Part shown: piece by piece, positions 1-8,347 of the stretch
How the letters are laid out: each line of letters opens with the position of its first letter
Position numbering within the stretch: the stretch's first letter is position 1
Position numbers and translations under genes: made by a program
DNA from: Candidatus Contendibacter sp.
GTDB lineage: Bacteria; Pseudomonadota; Gammaproteobacteria; Competibacterales; Competibacteraceae
DNA: 38,336 bases
NCBI GenBank assembly: GCA_029624765.1
Contig: JARSSO010000001.1
Location: 1 to 38,336, forward strand
Direction: 5' to 3'
Notes under the pieces: model-generated
The model's input: only the letters and a program-made list of their open reading frames with translations
The model's database searches: none
Told to the model about the DNA's origin: nothing

Positions 1-288
1 GCGGCTTCGCGTTTAGCCTCTTCCGCTGCCTTACGTTTTGCTTCGGCGGCGGCTTGTCGTTTCGCTTCTTCAGCGGCTTCGCGTTTGGCCTCTTCAGCGG
101 CTTCGCGTTTAGCCTCTTCCGCTGCCTTACGTTTTGCTTCGGCGGCGGCTTCGCGTTTGGCCTCTTCAGCGGCTTCGCGTTTGGCCTCTTCCGCTGCCTT
201 ACGTTTGGCTTCGGCGGCGGCTTGTCGTTTCGCTTCTTCAGCGGCTTCGCGCTTGGCTTCTTCGGCAGCTTCGCGGCGCGCTGCTTCC
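1..288 (-). repeat. 24-bp tandem repeats encoding the TolA helix
   Basis: A degenerate 24-bp unit encodes an 8-residue motif close to AAEEAKRE, repeated about a dozen times. Longer copies such as the block starting at 1 recur at 97 (96 bp later), and a near copy starts at 169 (72 bp later), so there is a higher-order pattern built from multiples of 24. The array continues beyond the window edge. Slippage here would change the length of the helix by eight residues per unit without breaking the frame. Confidence 0.85.
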
Positions 289-599
289 TCGCGCTGGCGG
301 CGAAGTTCCGCCTGGCGTCGCTCCTCCGCTTCCCGTTCGGCTCGCGCCAGCCTGGCCTGCCGTTCCGCTTCCTCGCGCTGGCGGCGCCGCTCTTCCTGCG
401 CTTGTCGTTCCAATTCCGCCCGAATCGCGGCTTCGTCCACCACCTCGGACTGAATGGGTTCAATCTCCTGTTGTTCTGGGTGTAGTCCGCCCGGCAGGCT
501 CAGGTTGAACAGCAAGAAAACGCCGACCACGGTATGCACCACAACGGTGACTACCGTAGCCACGAAATCCTGATAAGTCGCTCCACGTCCAGGGTGCAT
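1..599 (-). CDS. tolA: TolA, Tol-Pal inner-membrane linker protein (C-terminal part outside window)
   Basis: TolA spans the periplasm and links the TolQ/TolR motor to TolB, Pal and the outer membrane. Read from ATG at 599, the frame is open to the window edge (about 199 codons). It has a short cytoplasmic start, one membrane segment at about residues 12-35 (ATVVTVVVHTVVGVFLLF), then from about residue 60 a long charged Ala/Glu/Lys/Arg helix typical of TolA domain II. The TolQ-contacting S-x3-H motif of the family reads T-x3-H here (TVVVH), a conservative change. The globular C-terminal domain III is not in the window. It follows tolR with a 9-nt gap in the tolQRA order, which supports the call despite the low-complexity sequence. 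tolB and pal would be expected further downstream. Confidence 0.9.
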   Translation of the reverse strand, partial: MHPGRGATYQDFVATVVTVVVHTVVGVFLLFNLSLPGGLHPEQQEIEPIQSEVVDEAAIRAELERQAQEERRRQREEAERQARLARAEREAEERRQAELRRQREEAARREAAEEAKREAAEEAKRQAAAEAKRKAAEEAKREAAEEAKREAAAEAKRKAAEEAKREAAEEAKREAAEEAKRQAAAEAKRKAAEEAKREA

Positions 600-608
600 T
601 GGCCTTGA

Positions 609-1064
609 CTACCGACCGTCTGGCGGGGCATCCGGCGGCGCGGTGGACAAGCCTACCTTGGCTGCGCCCACCGCCTTCAAGGCCGCCATCGCTTGAATGA
701 CCTGTTCATAGCGCACCTCTTTGTCGGCGCGCACCAGCACCGGTGGCTGCGGTGCGCGCCGCAACCGTTCCTCGATTTCCACCCGGCGCGGCGCGAGCTG
801 TTGGCAATCCACCTGCTGCGCCTTTTCCGAACCAACATTGAAATAGCAGGCGCCATCCCGTTGCACCGACAGCACCAGCACCTCGGTTTCGGGCGTCGGG
901 TCGTTCAAGGGTTCGGCGGGCGCCTTGGGCAGATCCACCTCGACGCCCTGGTTGAGGAGGGGGGCGGTCACCATGAAAATGACCAACAGCACCAGCATCA
1001 CGTCGATGTACGGGACGATGTTGATTTCCGCCTTGAGGCGGCTATGCGAGCTGCGCCGGGCCAT
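609..1064 (-). CDS. tolR: TolR, Tol-Pal motor component (ExbD/TolR family)
   Basis: TolR works with TolQ as a proton-driven motor energising TolA for outer-membrane constriction at division. The 151-residue product is the usual size. It has a short basic N-terminus, then one membrane segment at about residues 17-37 (INIVPYIDVMLVLLVIFMV) that carries the conserved Asp of the proton pathway in PYIDVMLV, then a periplasmic domain. It starts with ATG only 3 nt after the tolQ stop and is followed 9 nt later by tolA, so it is the middle gene of one operon. Confidence 0.95.
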   Translation of the reverse strand: MARRSSHSRLKAEINIVPYIDVMLVLLVIFMVTAPLLNQGVEVDLPKAPAEPLNDPTPETEVLVLSVQRDGACYFNVGSEKAQQVDCQQLAPRRVEIEERLRRAPQPPVLVRADKEVRYEQVIQAMAALKAVGAAKVGLSTAPPDAPPDGR

Positions 1065-1067
1065 CAG

Positions 1068-1790
1068 TCAATCCTGGGCGGCCGGGGTGCGAGCGACCTC
1101 GGCGCGGCTCTTGCGCAGGCTGTAGGACTGGCGCTGGAGGATGTTGGAGAATTCTTCCATGAAGGTCTCGTAGCGGTTGGCCAGCCGGTCCACTTCATGC
1201 GCGTAGCGGTTGTAGGCGATCACCGCTGGGATGGCCGCGAACAAGCCCATCGCGGTGGCGATCAATGCCTCGGCGATACCTGGCGCCACGTGGGCCAGCG
1301 TCGCCTGCTGGGCTAACCCCAATGCCCGGAAGGAATTCATGATGCCCCAGACCGTGCCGAACAGTCCGATGTAGGGACTGGTGGAACCGGTGGTCGCCAG
1401 CAGCGACAGATATATTTCCAGATGATCCAGTTCCCGCGACCCGGCGGCCCGCATCGCCCGCTGCGCGCCGCTGACCACCGATTCGGGATCCACGGTCGGT
1501 TGGGAACGCAGGCGCAGGAATTCCTGAAAGCCCGCCAGAAAGATGGCCTCCATCCCCGAAACCTCTTCCTTTTGGTGGCTGATGCGCGCATACAGCGAGG
1601 CCAGATCGATTCCCGACCAGAAATCGTCCTCGAACTGGTTGGCCGCCTGCTTGGCGGAAGTCAGGACCAGCGCCTTCTTGACGATTACCCACCATGAAGC
1701 CAGCGAAATCAGCACCAGCCCCAGCATGATCAACTGCACGATCAGGCTGGCGTTGACGATCAGGCTCCAAAACGACAAGTCATGTGTCAC
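1068..1790 (-). CDS. tolQ: TolQ, Tol-Pal motor component (ExbB/TolQ family)
   Basis: TolQ is the polytopic stator-like inner-membrane subunit of the Tol-Pal machine. The 240-residue protein has the three expected membrane segments: about residues 7-33, then 138-160 and 172-193 including GLFGTVWGIMNSF, a hallmark of the family, and the IAEALIATAMGLFAAIPAV stretch. No in-frame ATG fits. Candidates are TTG at 1793 and GTG at 1790; I chose GTG because a GGGAG ribosome site lies 7 nt upstream of it. The start lies inside the end of ybgC (stop at 1780), so the genes overlap by about 11 nt and are probably translationally coupled. Confidence 0.94.
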   Translation of the reverse strand: MTHDLSFWSLIVNASLIVQLIMLGLVLISLASWWVIVKKALVLTSAKQAANQFEDDFWSGIDLASLYARISHQKEEVSGMEAIFLAGFQEFLRLRSQPTVDPESVVSGAQRAMRAAGSRELDHLEIYLSLLATTGSTSPYIGLFGTVWGIMNSFRALGLAQQATLAHVAPGIAEALIATAMGLFAAIPAVIAYNRYAHEVDRLANRYETFMEEFSNILQRQSYSLRKSRAEVARTPAAQD

Positions 1791-2190
1791 CAATGATCTC
1801 CCTCAACAAATCCCGGGGCATCCGACGGGCCTGGAAGCTGTCGGCGTCGATGCAGGCTACCTTGACACGCGCCTCGCACAACGCTTCGGCGGAATCGGCC
1901 TGCTGGATGAACTGCGTGAAGGCCAGGCTGGCCGCGCCAGCTCGCGCCATCCGGCTGATGACTTCCAACCGGTCGTCGAGGCGGGCCGGTCGGCGATAAT
2001 CCACGCTCAACGACCGCACCGCGAACAGCAACCGCCGGTCGCGCAGCAGCGCATCCTGTTCGAAGCCGCGCGCGCGCAACCATTCGGTTCGGGCGCGCTC
2101 CATGAACTTCAGGTAATTGGCGTAGTAGACCACACCGCCGCTGTCGGTATCTTCGTAATAAACCCGGATGGGCCAGACAAAGGTTTCCAT
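1780..2190 (-). CDS. ybgC: YbgC, tol-pal-associated acyl-CoA thioesterase
   Basis: A 136-residue hotdog-fold thioesterase of the 4-hydroxybenzoyl-CoA thioesterase type, which by family knowledge hydrolyses acyl-CoA and is encoded at the head of tol-pal operons. The sequence shows the characteristic VYYEDTDSGGVVYYANYLK active-site region at about residues 10-28, with the catalytic Asp in YEDTD, and the following FMERARTEWLR segment. It overlaps the tolQ start. A promoter probably lies in the short AT-rich divergent space toward the EF-hand gene. Confidence 0.93.
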   Translation of the reverse strand: METFVWPIRVYYEDTDSGGVVYYANYLKFMERARTEWLRARGFEQDALLRDRRLLFAVRSLSVDYRRPARLDDRLEVISRMARAGAASLAFTQFIQQADSAEALCEARVKVACIDADSFQARRMPRDLLREIIGDT

Positions 2191-2244
2191 CTTCCGTTAA
2201 AATTTCATTCCAGAATAATATTAGTGAATTTCAAGGAGGCTTCG
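2191..2244. promoter_or_regulatory. Divergent AT-rich promoter region and strong ribosome site
   Basis: This 54-bp stretch separates ybgC (minus) from the EF-hand gene (plus). It is much more AT-rich than its surroundings and contains TTAAAATTT and TAATATTA-like elements that could serve as -10 boxes in both directions. A near-perfect ribosome site AAGGAGG at 2233-2239 lies 5 nt before the plus-strand ATG at 2245. Exact transcription starts cannot be placed by eye. Confidence 0.5.
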
Positions 2245-2709
2245 ATGCGTGCTCTTATTCTGCCCGCTTTACTGCTGACCGCGTTTTCCACCTTGGCGGC
2301 GGCGCCGCTCACCTTCGAGGAAGTCGACACCGACGGCGACGGTTTGATCAGCGCCGACGAAGCCGCCAACGTCGAGGGCCTGGACTTTAACGCCGCCGAC
2401 GGCGATAACGACGGCACGCTCAGCGTGGACGAGTACGAGATCGCCGTGGAAAAGCTGTCGCCACCCGCCGAAGCCGCCGCCGCGACCACCGCCGGGCCGG
2501 CGGAGTCCGCCGCGCCTGCTCCACCCGCCGCCGACGTCGCAAAACCCAGCGCGCCGGCCGTACCTGCTCCACCCGCCGCCGACGTCGCAAAACCCAGCGC
2601 GCCGCCGGTTACGCCGACTTCACCTCCGGCCAAGGTCGATGCCCTCAAGCCCCCGGAATCCACCGTGACGGTCAAACCCGCCGTGCCTCCGGTGTCCCCG
2701 AAACCGTAG
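2245..2709 (+). CDS. Secreted EF-hand protein with Pro/Ala-rich tail
   Basis: A 154-residue product beginning at ATG 2245 behind a strong AAGGAGG site. A longer upstream reading frame exists, but the ribosome site and the signal peptide fix this start. Residues 1-18 (MRALILPALLLTAFSTLA) look like a signal peptide. Two calcium-binding EF-hand loops follow, DTDGDGLISADE and DGDNDGTLSVDE, each with the Dx[DN]xDG pattern. From about residue 75 the chain is low complexity, rich in Pro, Ala and Lys, with a duplicated 16-residue unit (APAPPAADVAKPS). A periplasmic or exported calcium-binding role is inferred; the specific function is unknown. It converges on ruvB with a 12-nt gap. Confidence 0.8.
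   Translation: MRALILPALLLTAFSTLAAAPLTFEEVDTDGDGLISADEAANVEGLDFNAADGDNDGTLSVDEYEIAVEKLSPPAEAAAATTAGPAESAAPAPPAADVAKPSAPAVPAPPAADVAKPSAPPVTPTSPPAKVDALKPPESTVTVKPAVPPVSPKP
2515..2604 (+). repeat. Two tandem 48-bp copies in the EF-hand gene
   Basis: The segment starting at 2515 (cctgctccacccgccgccga) is repeated 48 bp later at 2563 almost without change. It encodes two copies of the 16-residue unit PAPPAADVAKPSAP plus linker. The near identity at DNA level suggests a recent duplication. Confidence 0.85.
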
Positions 2710-2721
2710 CGACGCGTGGTT

Positions 2722-3765
2722 TCAGGGCGCGCCACCGAATAAGTCGCCACTAGTGGTCGGGCGGGTGGTTTCCAGACCGAAATGGCGATAGGCGTGCGCG
2801 GTCGCCACCCGCCCGCGCGGGGTGCGCATCAGAAAGCCCTGCTGGATCAGGAACGGTTCCAGCACATCCTCGATGGTGCCGCGCTCCTCGCCCAGCGCCG
2901 CCGCCAGCGTGTCCAGCCCCACCGGCCCGCCGCCGAACTTGTCGATCATCAGCCACAGCAGCCGCCGGTCCTGTTCGTCGAAGCCGCGTTCGTCCACTTT
3001 CAACAGATCGAGCGCCCGTTGCGCCACCTCGACGGTGATGCGTCCCTCGGCTTTCACCTGGGCGAAATCGCGCACCCGGCGCAGCAGCCGGTTGGCGATG
3101 CGGGGCGTGCCGCGCGAGCGTCGGCCGATTTCCGCCGCGCCAGCCGGATGATCGGTTTCGATGCCGAGAATCCGCGCCGAGCGAGTCACGATCTCGGTCA
3201 GTTCCTCCGGCGTGTAGAATTCCAGCCGATGCACGATACCGAAGCGGTCCCGCAGCGGGGAGGTCAGCAACCCGGCGCGCGTCGTCGCCCCGACCAGGGT
3301 GAACGGCGGCAAATCCAGCTTGATCGACCGCGCCGCCGGTCCCTCGCCGATCAGGATGTCGATCTGGTAATCCTCCATCGCCGGATACAGCACTTCCTCG
3401 ACGACCGGACTCAACCGATGGATCTCGTCGATGAACAGCACGTCGCGCGGCTCCAGGTTGGTCAGCAGGGCGGCAACGTCGCCCGGCCGTTCCAGCACCG
3501 GCCCCGAGGTCTGGCGCAGGTTGACGCCCATCTCGACCGCGATGATGTGGGCCAGGGTGGTTTTGCCCAGCCCCGGCGGACCGAACAGCAGCACGTGGTC
3601 CAACGCCTCGTTCCGGGCGCGGGCGGCGTGAATGAAAATCTCCAGTTGTTCGCGCATGGCCTGCTGACCGATGTATTCGGCCAGCCGCCGGGGGCGCACC
3701 GCCCGGTCCAGGGTGGCGTCTTCGCCGCTGGCGGCGGGAGCAATCAGGCGGTTGGGCGAATTCAT
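2722..3765 (-). CDS. ruvB: RuvB, Holliday junction branch-migration ATPase
   Basis: RuvB hexamers pump DNA through the RuvA-bound Holliday junction using ATP. The 347-residue length is normal. Visible are the RuvB N-terminal signature ([11 protein letters not shown], about 25-34), Walker A GPPGLGKT at 62-69, Walker B with FIDEIHRL, sensor [10 protein letters not shown], the arginine-finger region [14 protein letters not shown], and the C-terminal winged helix ([17 protein letters not shown]). It lies 62 nt downstream of ruvA, the last gene of the yebC-ruvC-ruvA-ruvB run. Confidence 0.97.
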   Translation of the reverse strand: MNSPNRLIAPAASGEDATLDRAVRPRRLAEYIGQQAMREQLEIFIHAARARNEALDHVLLFGPPGLGKTTLAHIIAVEMGVNLRQTSGPVLERPGDVAALLTNLEPRDVLFIDEIHRLSPVVEEVLYPAMEDYQIDILIGEGPAARSIKLDLPPFTLVGATTRAGLLTSPLRDRFGIVHRLEFYTPEELTEIVTRSARILGIETDHPAGAAEIGRRSRGTPRIANRLLRRVRDFAQVKAEGRITVEVAQRALDLLKVDERGFDEQDRRLLWLMIDKFGGGPVGLDTLAAALGEERGTIEDVLEPFLIQQGFLMRTPRGRVATAHAYRHFGLETTRPTTSGDLFGGAP

Positions 3766-3827
3766 GCGAATGACGGCGCGGTTTCAGGGGTTTTTTGAAG
3801 TGTGCGGATCGAACTCTGAAGTTTCGC

Positions 3828-4436
3828 TTAACGCCGCACGCTGGCCTGCAACGCCAGCCGGATGATCGCCTCGCTGGTCAGACCGTCGGTGTCGAGCGAC
3901 TGCACCATGCGCGAGGCTTCCGGCAGTTTGTAGCCCAGCGCCACCAAGGCGCTGATGGCGTCGTCGACCGGGTTGATGGCCGGCGCGACCGCGCGTCCGC
4001 CCGGCAGCGTGACCGCCGTCGGGTCCAGGCCCAGCTCGCCGATGCGGTCGCGCAGCTCGACGATCAGCCGCTCGGCGGTTTTCTTGCCGATGCCGGGCAA
4101 CCGGGTCAGCGACGCGGTATCGTTCTCGCGCACGCAGCGACCGAACAATTCCACGCTCATCCCCGACAGGATCAGCAGCGCCAGCCGGGGGCCGACGCCG
4201 GTCACCCGGATCAGGTTGCGAAACAGGGCGCGCTCCGCCGGGCTGGCGAAGCCGTAGAGCGTATGAGCGTCCTCGCGCACCGCCAGATGGGTGAGCAAGG
4301 TCACCTCCACACCAATCTCCGGCAGGGTCTGGAACGTGGTCAGCGAGGCTTCTAGTTCGTAGCCGACACCGTGGGCATCGATCAGCAAATACGGTGGCTG
4401 CTTCCAGGCCAGCAGCCCGCGCAGGCGACCGATCAT
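3828..4436 (-). CDS. ruvA: RuvA, Holliday junction-binding subunit
   Basis: RuvA binds the four-way junction as a tetramer and loads RuvB. The protein of 202 residues begins MIGRLRGLL, the standard RuvA start, at ATG 4436. A longer reading frame extends upstream but only reads antisense-like sequence inside ruvC. The OB-fold domain is followed by two helix-hairpin-helix motifs ([18 protein letters not shown] and [19 protein letters not shown]) and the RuvB-binding domain III at the C-terminus ([11 protein letters not shown]). Its ATG overlaps the ruvC stop as ATGA, a sign of translational coupling. Confidence 0.96.
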   Translation of the reverse strand: MIGRLRGLLAWKQPPYLLIDAHGVGYELEASLTTFQTLPEIGVEVTLLTHLAVREDAHTLYGFASPAERALFRNLIRVTGVGPRLALLILSGMSVELFGRCVRENDTASLTRLPGIGKKTAERLIVELRDRIGELGLDPTAVTLPGGRAVAPAINPVDDAISALVALGYKLPEASRMVQSLDTDGLTSEAIIRLALQASVRR

Positions 4437-4957
4437 CGCCGCCTCCCGGCCAGCGCGGCGGCCGCGCCGAAGCGTTGCAAGGTCTGGCGGGTATGGCCAT
4501 GACAGATCGCCACCGCCAGCGCATCGGCCGCGTCGGCCTGGGGCGGTTCCGGCAGATTCAGCAACAGGGCCACCATGCGCTGCACCTGGGACTTGTCCGC
4601 CGCTCCGCCGCCGACCACCGCCTGCTTGATGGCGCGCGGCGCGTATTCGCTGACCGACAACCCGGCCATCACCACCGCGCACAGCGCCACGCCGCGGGCC
4701 TGGCCCAGCTTGAGCGCCGAGTCGGGATTGCGGTGCATGAAGACCTGTTCGGCCGCCGCTTCCACCGGCTGGTAGGTCCGAATGACGTCGGTGACGCCCT
4801 CGAAAATCGTTTTCAACCGCTCTGGCAGCGGTTGGCCGCTGTCGGTCTGAATACAGCCGCTGGCGACGTAACGACTGCGTGGTCCGTCCATGTCCAGGAT
4901 GCCGTAGCCGGTCACGCGCGAGCCGGGATCGATGCCGAGCAATCGAACCGTCGCCAC
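4433..4957 (-). CDS. ruvC: RuvC, Holliday junction resolvase
   Basis: RuvC is the dimeric endonuclease that cleaves Holliday junctions processed by RuvAB. The product of 174 residues starts with GTG at 4957, two nucleotides after the yebC stop. The RNase H-like acidic catalytic set is visible: D10 in [13 protein letters not shown]70 in [10 protein letters not shown], and D142 and D145 in [14 protein letters not shown], with the same spacing as the E. coli enzyme (7/66/138/141). The upstream extension of the open frame is a shadow of yebC. Confidence 0.96.
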   Translation of the reverse strand: MATVRLLGIDPGSRVTGYGILDMDGPRSRYVASGCIQTDSGQPLPERLKTIFEGVTDVIRTYQPVEAAAEQVFMHRNPDSALKLGQARGVALCAVVMAGLSVSEYAPRAIKQAVVGGGAADKSQVQRMVALLLNLPEPPQADAADALAVAICHGHTRQTLQRFGAAAALAGRRR

Positions 4958-4959
4958 GC

Positions 4960-5703
4960 TCAAAGTTTCGCCAGGATCGCGTCGGGGATGTCGGCGTTGG
5001 AGTAGACGTTCTGGGTATCGTCCAGATCCTCCAGCAGATCCAGCAGCTTGACCATTTTCTGGGCATCCTCGAAATTCAGGGTGACCGGGGAAGCGGCGCG
5101 CTGGGTGACTTCGGCTTCCTCCGGCGCCAGGCCGGCGGCGGTCATCGCCGCCTTGATTTTTTGGAACCCCGCCGGGTCGGTGAGCACGTCCACCGACCCG
5201 TCGTCGTTGCTCACCACGTCGTCGGCGCCGGCCTCGATGGCGACTTCCATAATGCGATCCTCGTCGCCGCCCGCCGGATAGCTCAGCACGCCCCGTTCGG
5301 TGAACTGGAACGCCACCGAGCCGCTGGCGCCGAGATTGCCGCCGCATTTGGCGAACGCGTGGCGGACTTCGGCCACCGTGCGGTTGCGATTGTCGGTCAT
5401 CGTGTCCACCATCACCGCCACGCCGCCGGGGCCGTAGCCTTCGTAGCGGATTTCCTCGTATTCCACCCCGTCCAGCGTACCCGCGCCGCGCTTGATGGCC
5501 CGGTCGATGGTGTCCCGGGGCATGTTGGCGGTCAATGCCTTGTCCATGGCCAGCCGCAGCCGGGGATTGGCGTTGGGATCGCCGCCGCCCATGCGAGCCG
5601 CCACCGTGATTTCCCGGATCAGCCGGGTGAACAGTTTGCCGCGTTTGGCGTCCTGGGCGTTTTTCCGGTGTTGGATGTTCGCCCATTTGCTATGTCCAGC
5701 CAT
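4960..5703 (-). CDS. yebC: YebC/TACO1-family protein
   Basis: A 247-residue protein with the family start [22 protein letters not shown] and the conserved [15 protein letters not shown] segment near residue 75. Members of this family have been described as DNA-binding regulators and, more recently, as translation factors that relieve ribosome stalling; the sequence cannot tell which applies. A GAGG ribosome site lies 6 nt before the ATG. It heads the yebC-ruvC-ruvA-ruvB cluster, a very common arrangement in proteobacteria. Confidence 0.95.
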   Translation of the reverse strand: MAGHSKWANIQHRKNAQDAKRGKLFTRLIREITVAARMGGGDPNANPRLRLAMDKALTANMPRDTIDRAIKRGAGTLDGVEYEEIRYEGYGPGGVAVMVDTMTDNRNRTVAEVRHAFAKCGGNLGASGSVAFQFTERGVLSYPAGGDEDRIMEVAIEAGADDVVSNDDGSVDVLTDPAGFQKIKAAMTAAGLAPEEAEVTQRAASPVTLNFEDAQKMVKLLDLLEDLDDTQNVYSNADIPDAILAKL

Positions 5704-5750
5704 GCGAAGCCTCGTGCCTGAATGAATACCGCGCGGGTGGGAAAATGCGC

Positions 5751-6407
5751 TCAGTCTAACATCTTGCCGTTCCGGCGCGGATGGCGAAACCGGCCGGTGG
5801 CGAAGAAGGCGCAGGCTTGGGCGACCGCCGTGGGGTCCACCAGCATCTGCATGTGGGAAACCGGCAGACAGATGTGGTCGGTCATGCCCGGCAATTGGGT
5901 TTCGACCACGGCGACCATGCCGTCTGCCGGCGCCGGCATGCCGGGGAACAGCAATCCCAGCCCCAGGTTGAGGGTGCCGGCGATTGAGCCGAGCTGATGG
6001 GAATTGACCCAGGCCGGCGCGTCGCCCAGCAGGCCGGCTTCCAATCCCTGGCCGACAAAATAGCCCAGCCCCATGTTGTGCATGATCCGGGCGCCGTAGC
6101 TGCCTTGATGCGGCGTTCCCAGCGTCACCACCCGGCCCGGCCGTTTTTGGGGATAGTGGTGGAACAGATGGCGCACCACTAGCCCGCCCATGCTGTGCGC
6201 CAGAAAATGCACGGTCGACGCATCCACGTGTTCCAGTACCGCGTGCAAATCCTCGGCGTTTTCCGCGGGGGTGCGGGTCATGGAGGGGTAGGAGTAATTC
6301 ACCGTGTGGTAGCCGGCTTCCTCCAGCCAGTATTCAAGCAGTTGCATCCACAGTCCATGCACGTACAAACCATGCACCAGCACCACCGTTTCCCGCTGGG
6401 CCGCCAT
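5751..6407 (-). CDS. Alpha/beta-fold hydrolase, lipase-like
   Basis: A 218-residue single-domain hydrolase. It shows the oxyanion HG motif ([10 protein letters not shown], about 9-18), the nucleophile elbow AHSMGG with Ser72, and a plausible catalytic His near the C-terminus (LPVSHMQML). The early HG, the GxSxG with Met and the conserved TLGTPHQGS segment resemble small bacterial triacylglycerol lipase/PGAP1-like esterases. There is no signal peptide, so it is probably cytoplasmic. The substrate is unknown. It stands alone between yebC and an acyl-CoA synthetase gene on the same strand; a shared lipid role is possible but unproven. Confidence 0.8.
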   Translation of the reverse strand: MAAQRETVVLVHGLYVHGLWMQLLEYWLEEAGYHTVNYSYPSMTRTPAENAEDLHAVLEHVDASTVHFLAHSMGGLVVRHLFHHYPQKRPGRVVTLGTPHQGSYGARIMHNMGLGYFVGQGLEAGLLGDAPAWVNSHQLGSIAGTLNLGLGLLFPGMPAPADGMVAVVETQLPGMTDHICLPVSHMQMLVDPTAVAQACAFFATGRFRHPRRNGKMLD

Positions 6408-6495
6408 ATGTTCTCTTCTCCTCGGTTAGGTTGTGACGCTGGATTTTAGCCAAATTCGCCGCTGCCCGGGCAGGTTCCGCCAAAATCCTGGGCGA

Positions 6496-6522
6496 AGGGC
6501 GACGCCGGCCGTGCGTCGCCCT
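6496..6522 (-). terminator. Hairpin at the end of the acyl-CoA synthetase gene
   Basis: A perfect 10-bp inverted repeat (agggcgacgc at 6496-6505 and its complement at 6513-6522, 7-nt loop) overlaps the stop codon of the synthetase gene. It is placed like a transcription terminator for that gene, but no clear run of T follows on the minus strand, so factor-independent termination is uncertain. Confidence 0.4.
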
Positions 6523-8095
6523 AGCTACCGCCGGTTTCGCCGAACAGCGTGATGACGGCGTGACGGTTCAGTTTTCCCGCGCCGGTGAGAGGCAATTCGG
6601 CGACGGGCCGGATTTGCCTGGGAACCTTGTAATCGGCCAGATAGTCCCGGCAAAAGGCTTTGAGTTCGTCTTCCCCCGCGCTCCGGCCGGCGTGAAAAAC
6701 CACCAGCGCGACCGGCGCCTGTCCCCATTTGGGATCGGGAACGCCGGCGCAAATGGCCCCGGCGACGGTGGGATGCTTCATCAGGGCTTGCTCGATTTCC
6801 TCCGGGGAGATGTTTTCTCCGCCGGAGATGAACATGTTGTCGGCCCGTCCCTTGATGAACACCAGACCGTCCCGGTCCCGCGTGGCCAAATCCCCCGTAT
6901 AAATCCAGCCTTCCCGGTCGATGATCTTCGCGGTTCGCGCCGGATCATCGAGGTAGCCGTCGAAGTTATGCGCGCTGCGCAGACAGAGAACGCCGGTTTC
7001 GCCTGGCGCGACTTCGCGTCCGGATTCCGGATCGACGATCTTGGCATCGCAATGGAACATGGAGGTTCCGATGCTCGCCGAATGGGTCAGCAACTCTTCC
7101 AGGGAATCGGAACGGGCGATATAGGCGAAGTTTGAGGGGCCGGCTTCCGTCATCCCGTAGCTTTGACTGATGGGAATGCCTTTGTCCAGGAAGGTTTTCA
7201 TCACCGCCTTGGAACAGGGCGCGGCGGCGGTGGTGATCGCCTTCAGGTTGGAAAAATCGGTTTCCCCGAATTTCGGATGGGCGATCAGGAATTGCAGCAT
7301 GGCTTCCACCGCGCCGAAGTTCTCGACCCGCCCCTGGTGGATCAATTCGAGAATCAGGCCGGGATTGAATTCGCGCAGCAGGACGCTGCTGATGCCGGCG
7401 TGAAACAGCGGCGTGAAGGTGTTCCAGCCGCCGATATGAAAGAAGGGGAAAGTGATGAGTACATTCCTGTAAGCTCCCGCAAGGCCGGTCGCGAGAATAT
7501 CGACCGAATTCCACACCATTTGCCGGTAAGAGACGATGCAGATTTTCGGCACGGCGGTGGTGCCGCCGGTGTGGACATACAGGCAGCGCTCGTTCATCGC
7601 CAGCGGAATGTTCACCTCCCTGGAGTCGGTTTTCAGGATGACGGTTTCAAAGATTTGCTGGTCGTCGTCGATGTCGATCACCGATTGAACCGAGGAAGGG
7701 GTCGATAAGGTCGAGACCAGTTCGGCGAATTGATTTTCGTGGAAAAGGACCTGGGGCTTGAGACGCGCCAGCAGGTCGTCCAATTCCGGCTTTTTCAACC
7801 GCTGGCTCAATGGGGCCAGGATGATTCCCAGCTTTCCACAGGCCAGATAAATGTCGATGGCTTCGATCCGGTTGCGGCAGATCAGCGCGATGACGTCGCC
7901 CTTGCGCAGACTCAGCGCGTCGGTCAGATAGGTTCCCACCCGGCAAGCCCGGTCGTTCATTTCCCGGAAGGTGTAAGTCTCTTGGGTGAACGAATCGTAA
8001 AGGGCGGTTCGATGAGGGGTCAGTGCCGCGCGGCGTCCCGCCCAATCACCGACCCAGTTCATGGGCAGATCGTCGTAGTTTTGAATGAAGCTCAT
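6521..8095 (-). CDS. Acyl-CoA synthetase-like AMP-forming ligase
   Basis: A 524-residue member of the class I adenylate-forming superfamily, which activates a carboxylic acid as acyl-AMP and usually transfers it to CoA. Motifs in order: phosphate-binding loop TGGTTAVPK at 176-184, YGMTE at 313-317, TGD at 400-402, hinge region FIKGRADNMFISGGENISP at about 413-431, and the catalytic Lys508 in GAGKLNR. The length and motif set match fatty-acid/aryl acid CoA ligases. Substrate chain length cannot be read from sequence. Translation starts at ATG 8095 behind GGAGG 8 nt upstream. It is monocistronic or loosely linked to the downstream hydrolase (113-nt gap). Confidence 0.85.
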   Translation of the reverse strand: MSFIQNYDDLPMNWVGDWAGRRAALTPHRTALYDSFTQETYTFREMNDRACRVGTYLTDALSLRKGDVIALICRNRIEAIDIYLACGKLGIILAPLSQRLKKPELDDLLARLKPQVLFHENQFAELVSTLSTPSSVQSVIDIDDDQQIFETVILKTDSREVNIPLAMNERCLYVHTGGTTAVPKICIVSYRQMVWNSVDILATGLAGAYRNVLITFPFFHIGGWNTFTPLFHAGISSVLLREFNPGLILELIHQGRVENFGAVEAMLQFLIAHPKFGETDFSNLKAITTAAAPCSKAVMKTFLDKGIPISQSYGMTEAGPSNFAYIARSDSLEELLTHSASIGTSMFHCDAKIVDPESGREVAPGETGVLCLRSAHNFDGYLDDPARTAKIIDREGWIYTGDLATRDRDGLVFIKGRADNMFISGGENISPEEIEQALMKHPTVAGAICAGVPDPKWGQAPVALVVFHAGRSAGEDELKAFCRDYLADYKVPRQIRPVAELPLTGAGKLNRHAVITLFGETGGS

Positions 8096-8347
8096 TGAAG
8101 TTTCCTCCGGTCAAGTGCGGGAGAACACGGATGCGAAAGCCAGTCGTGGTTTCATAACCCATGGCGTCATGCCAACGCGAACGGCGAGCGCACCGTGTAG
8201 AGTTGATGGGGCTGGTCGAGGCGGAGACGGGCCGGGAGCGTGCCGGGCGGTTCGCTCGGTTGGATCAGTCCGCCGTCGGAGTGGGGTAGGGGCGGGAGCG
8301 CTTCAATCCACGGGGAGGACGTGAACTCCCGAAAGACCGGTCGCTTT
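8096..8347. other. 252-bp gap with an open minus-strand frame lacking a start
   Basis: No recognised gene lies between the synthetase start and the mepA stop. On the minus strand one frame is open from mepA through to a TGA at 8167-8169 and reads with natural-looking composition (for example PSEPPGTLPARLRLDQPHQL and then YTVRSPFALA before the stop). It has no start codon of its own and is offset from the mepA frame. It may be a remnant or a frameshifted extension, or simply chance openness in GC-rich DNA. Confidence 0.3.

Noticed and set aside
1..288. Regular short repeats resembling a CRISPR array
   Set aside because: Units are contiguous, in frame, and encode the TolA helix; there are no unique spacers.
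3828..5066. 412-residue frame as a RuvA fusion
   Set aside because: The extra N-terminal part is a frame shadow of ruvC and yebC; RuvA starts at 4436.
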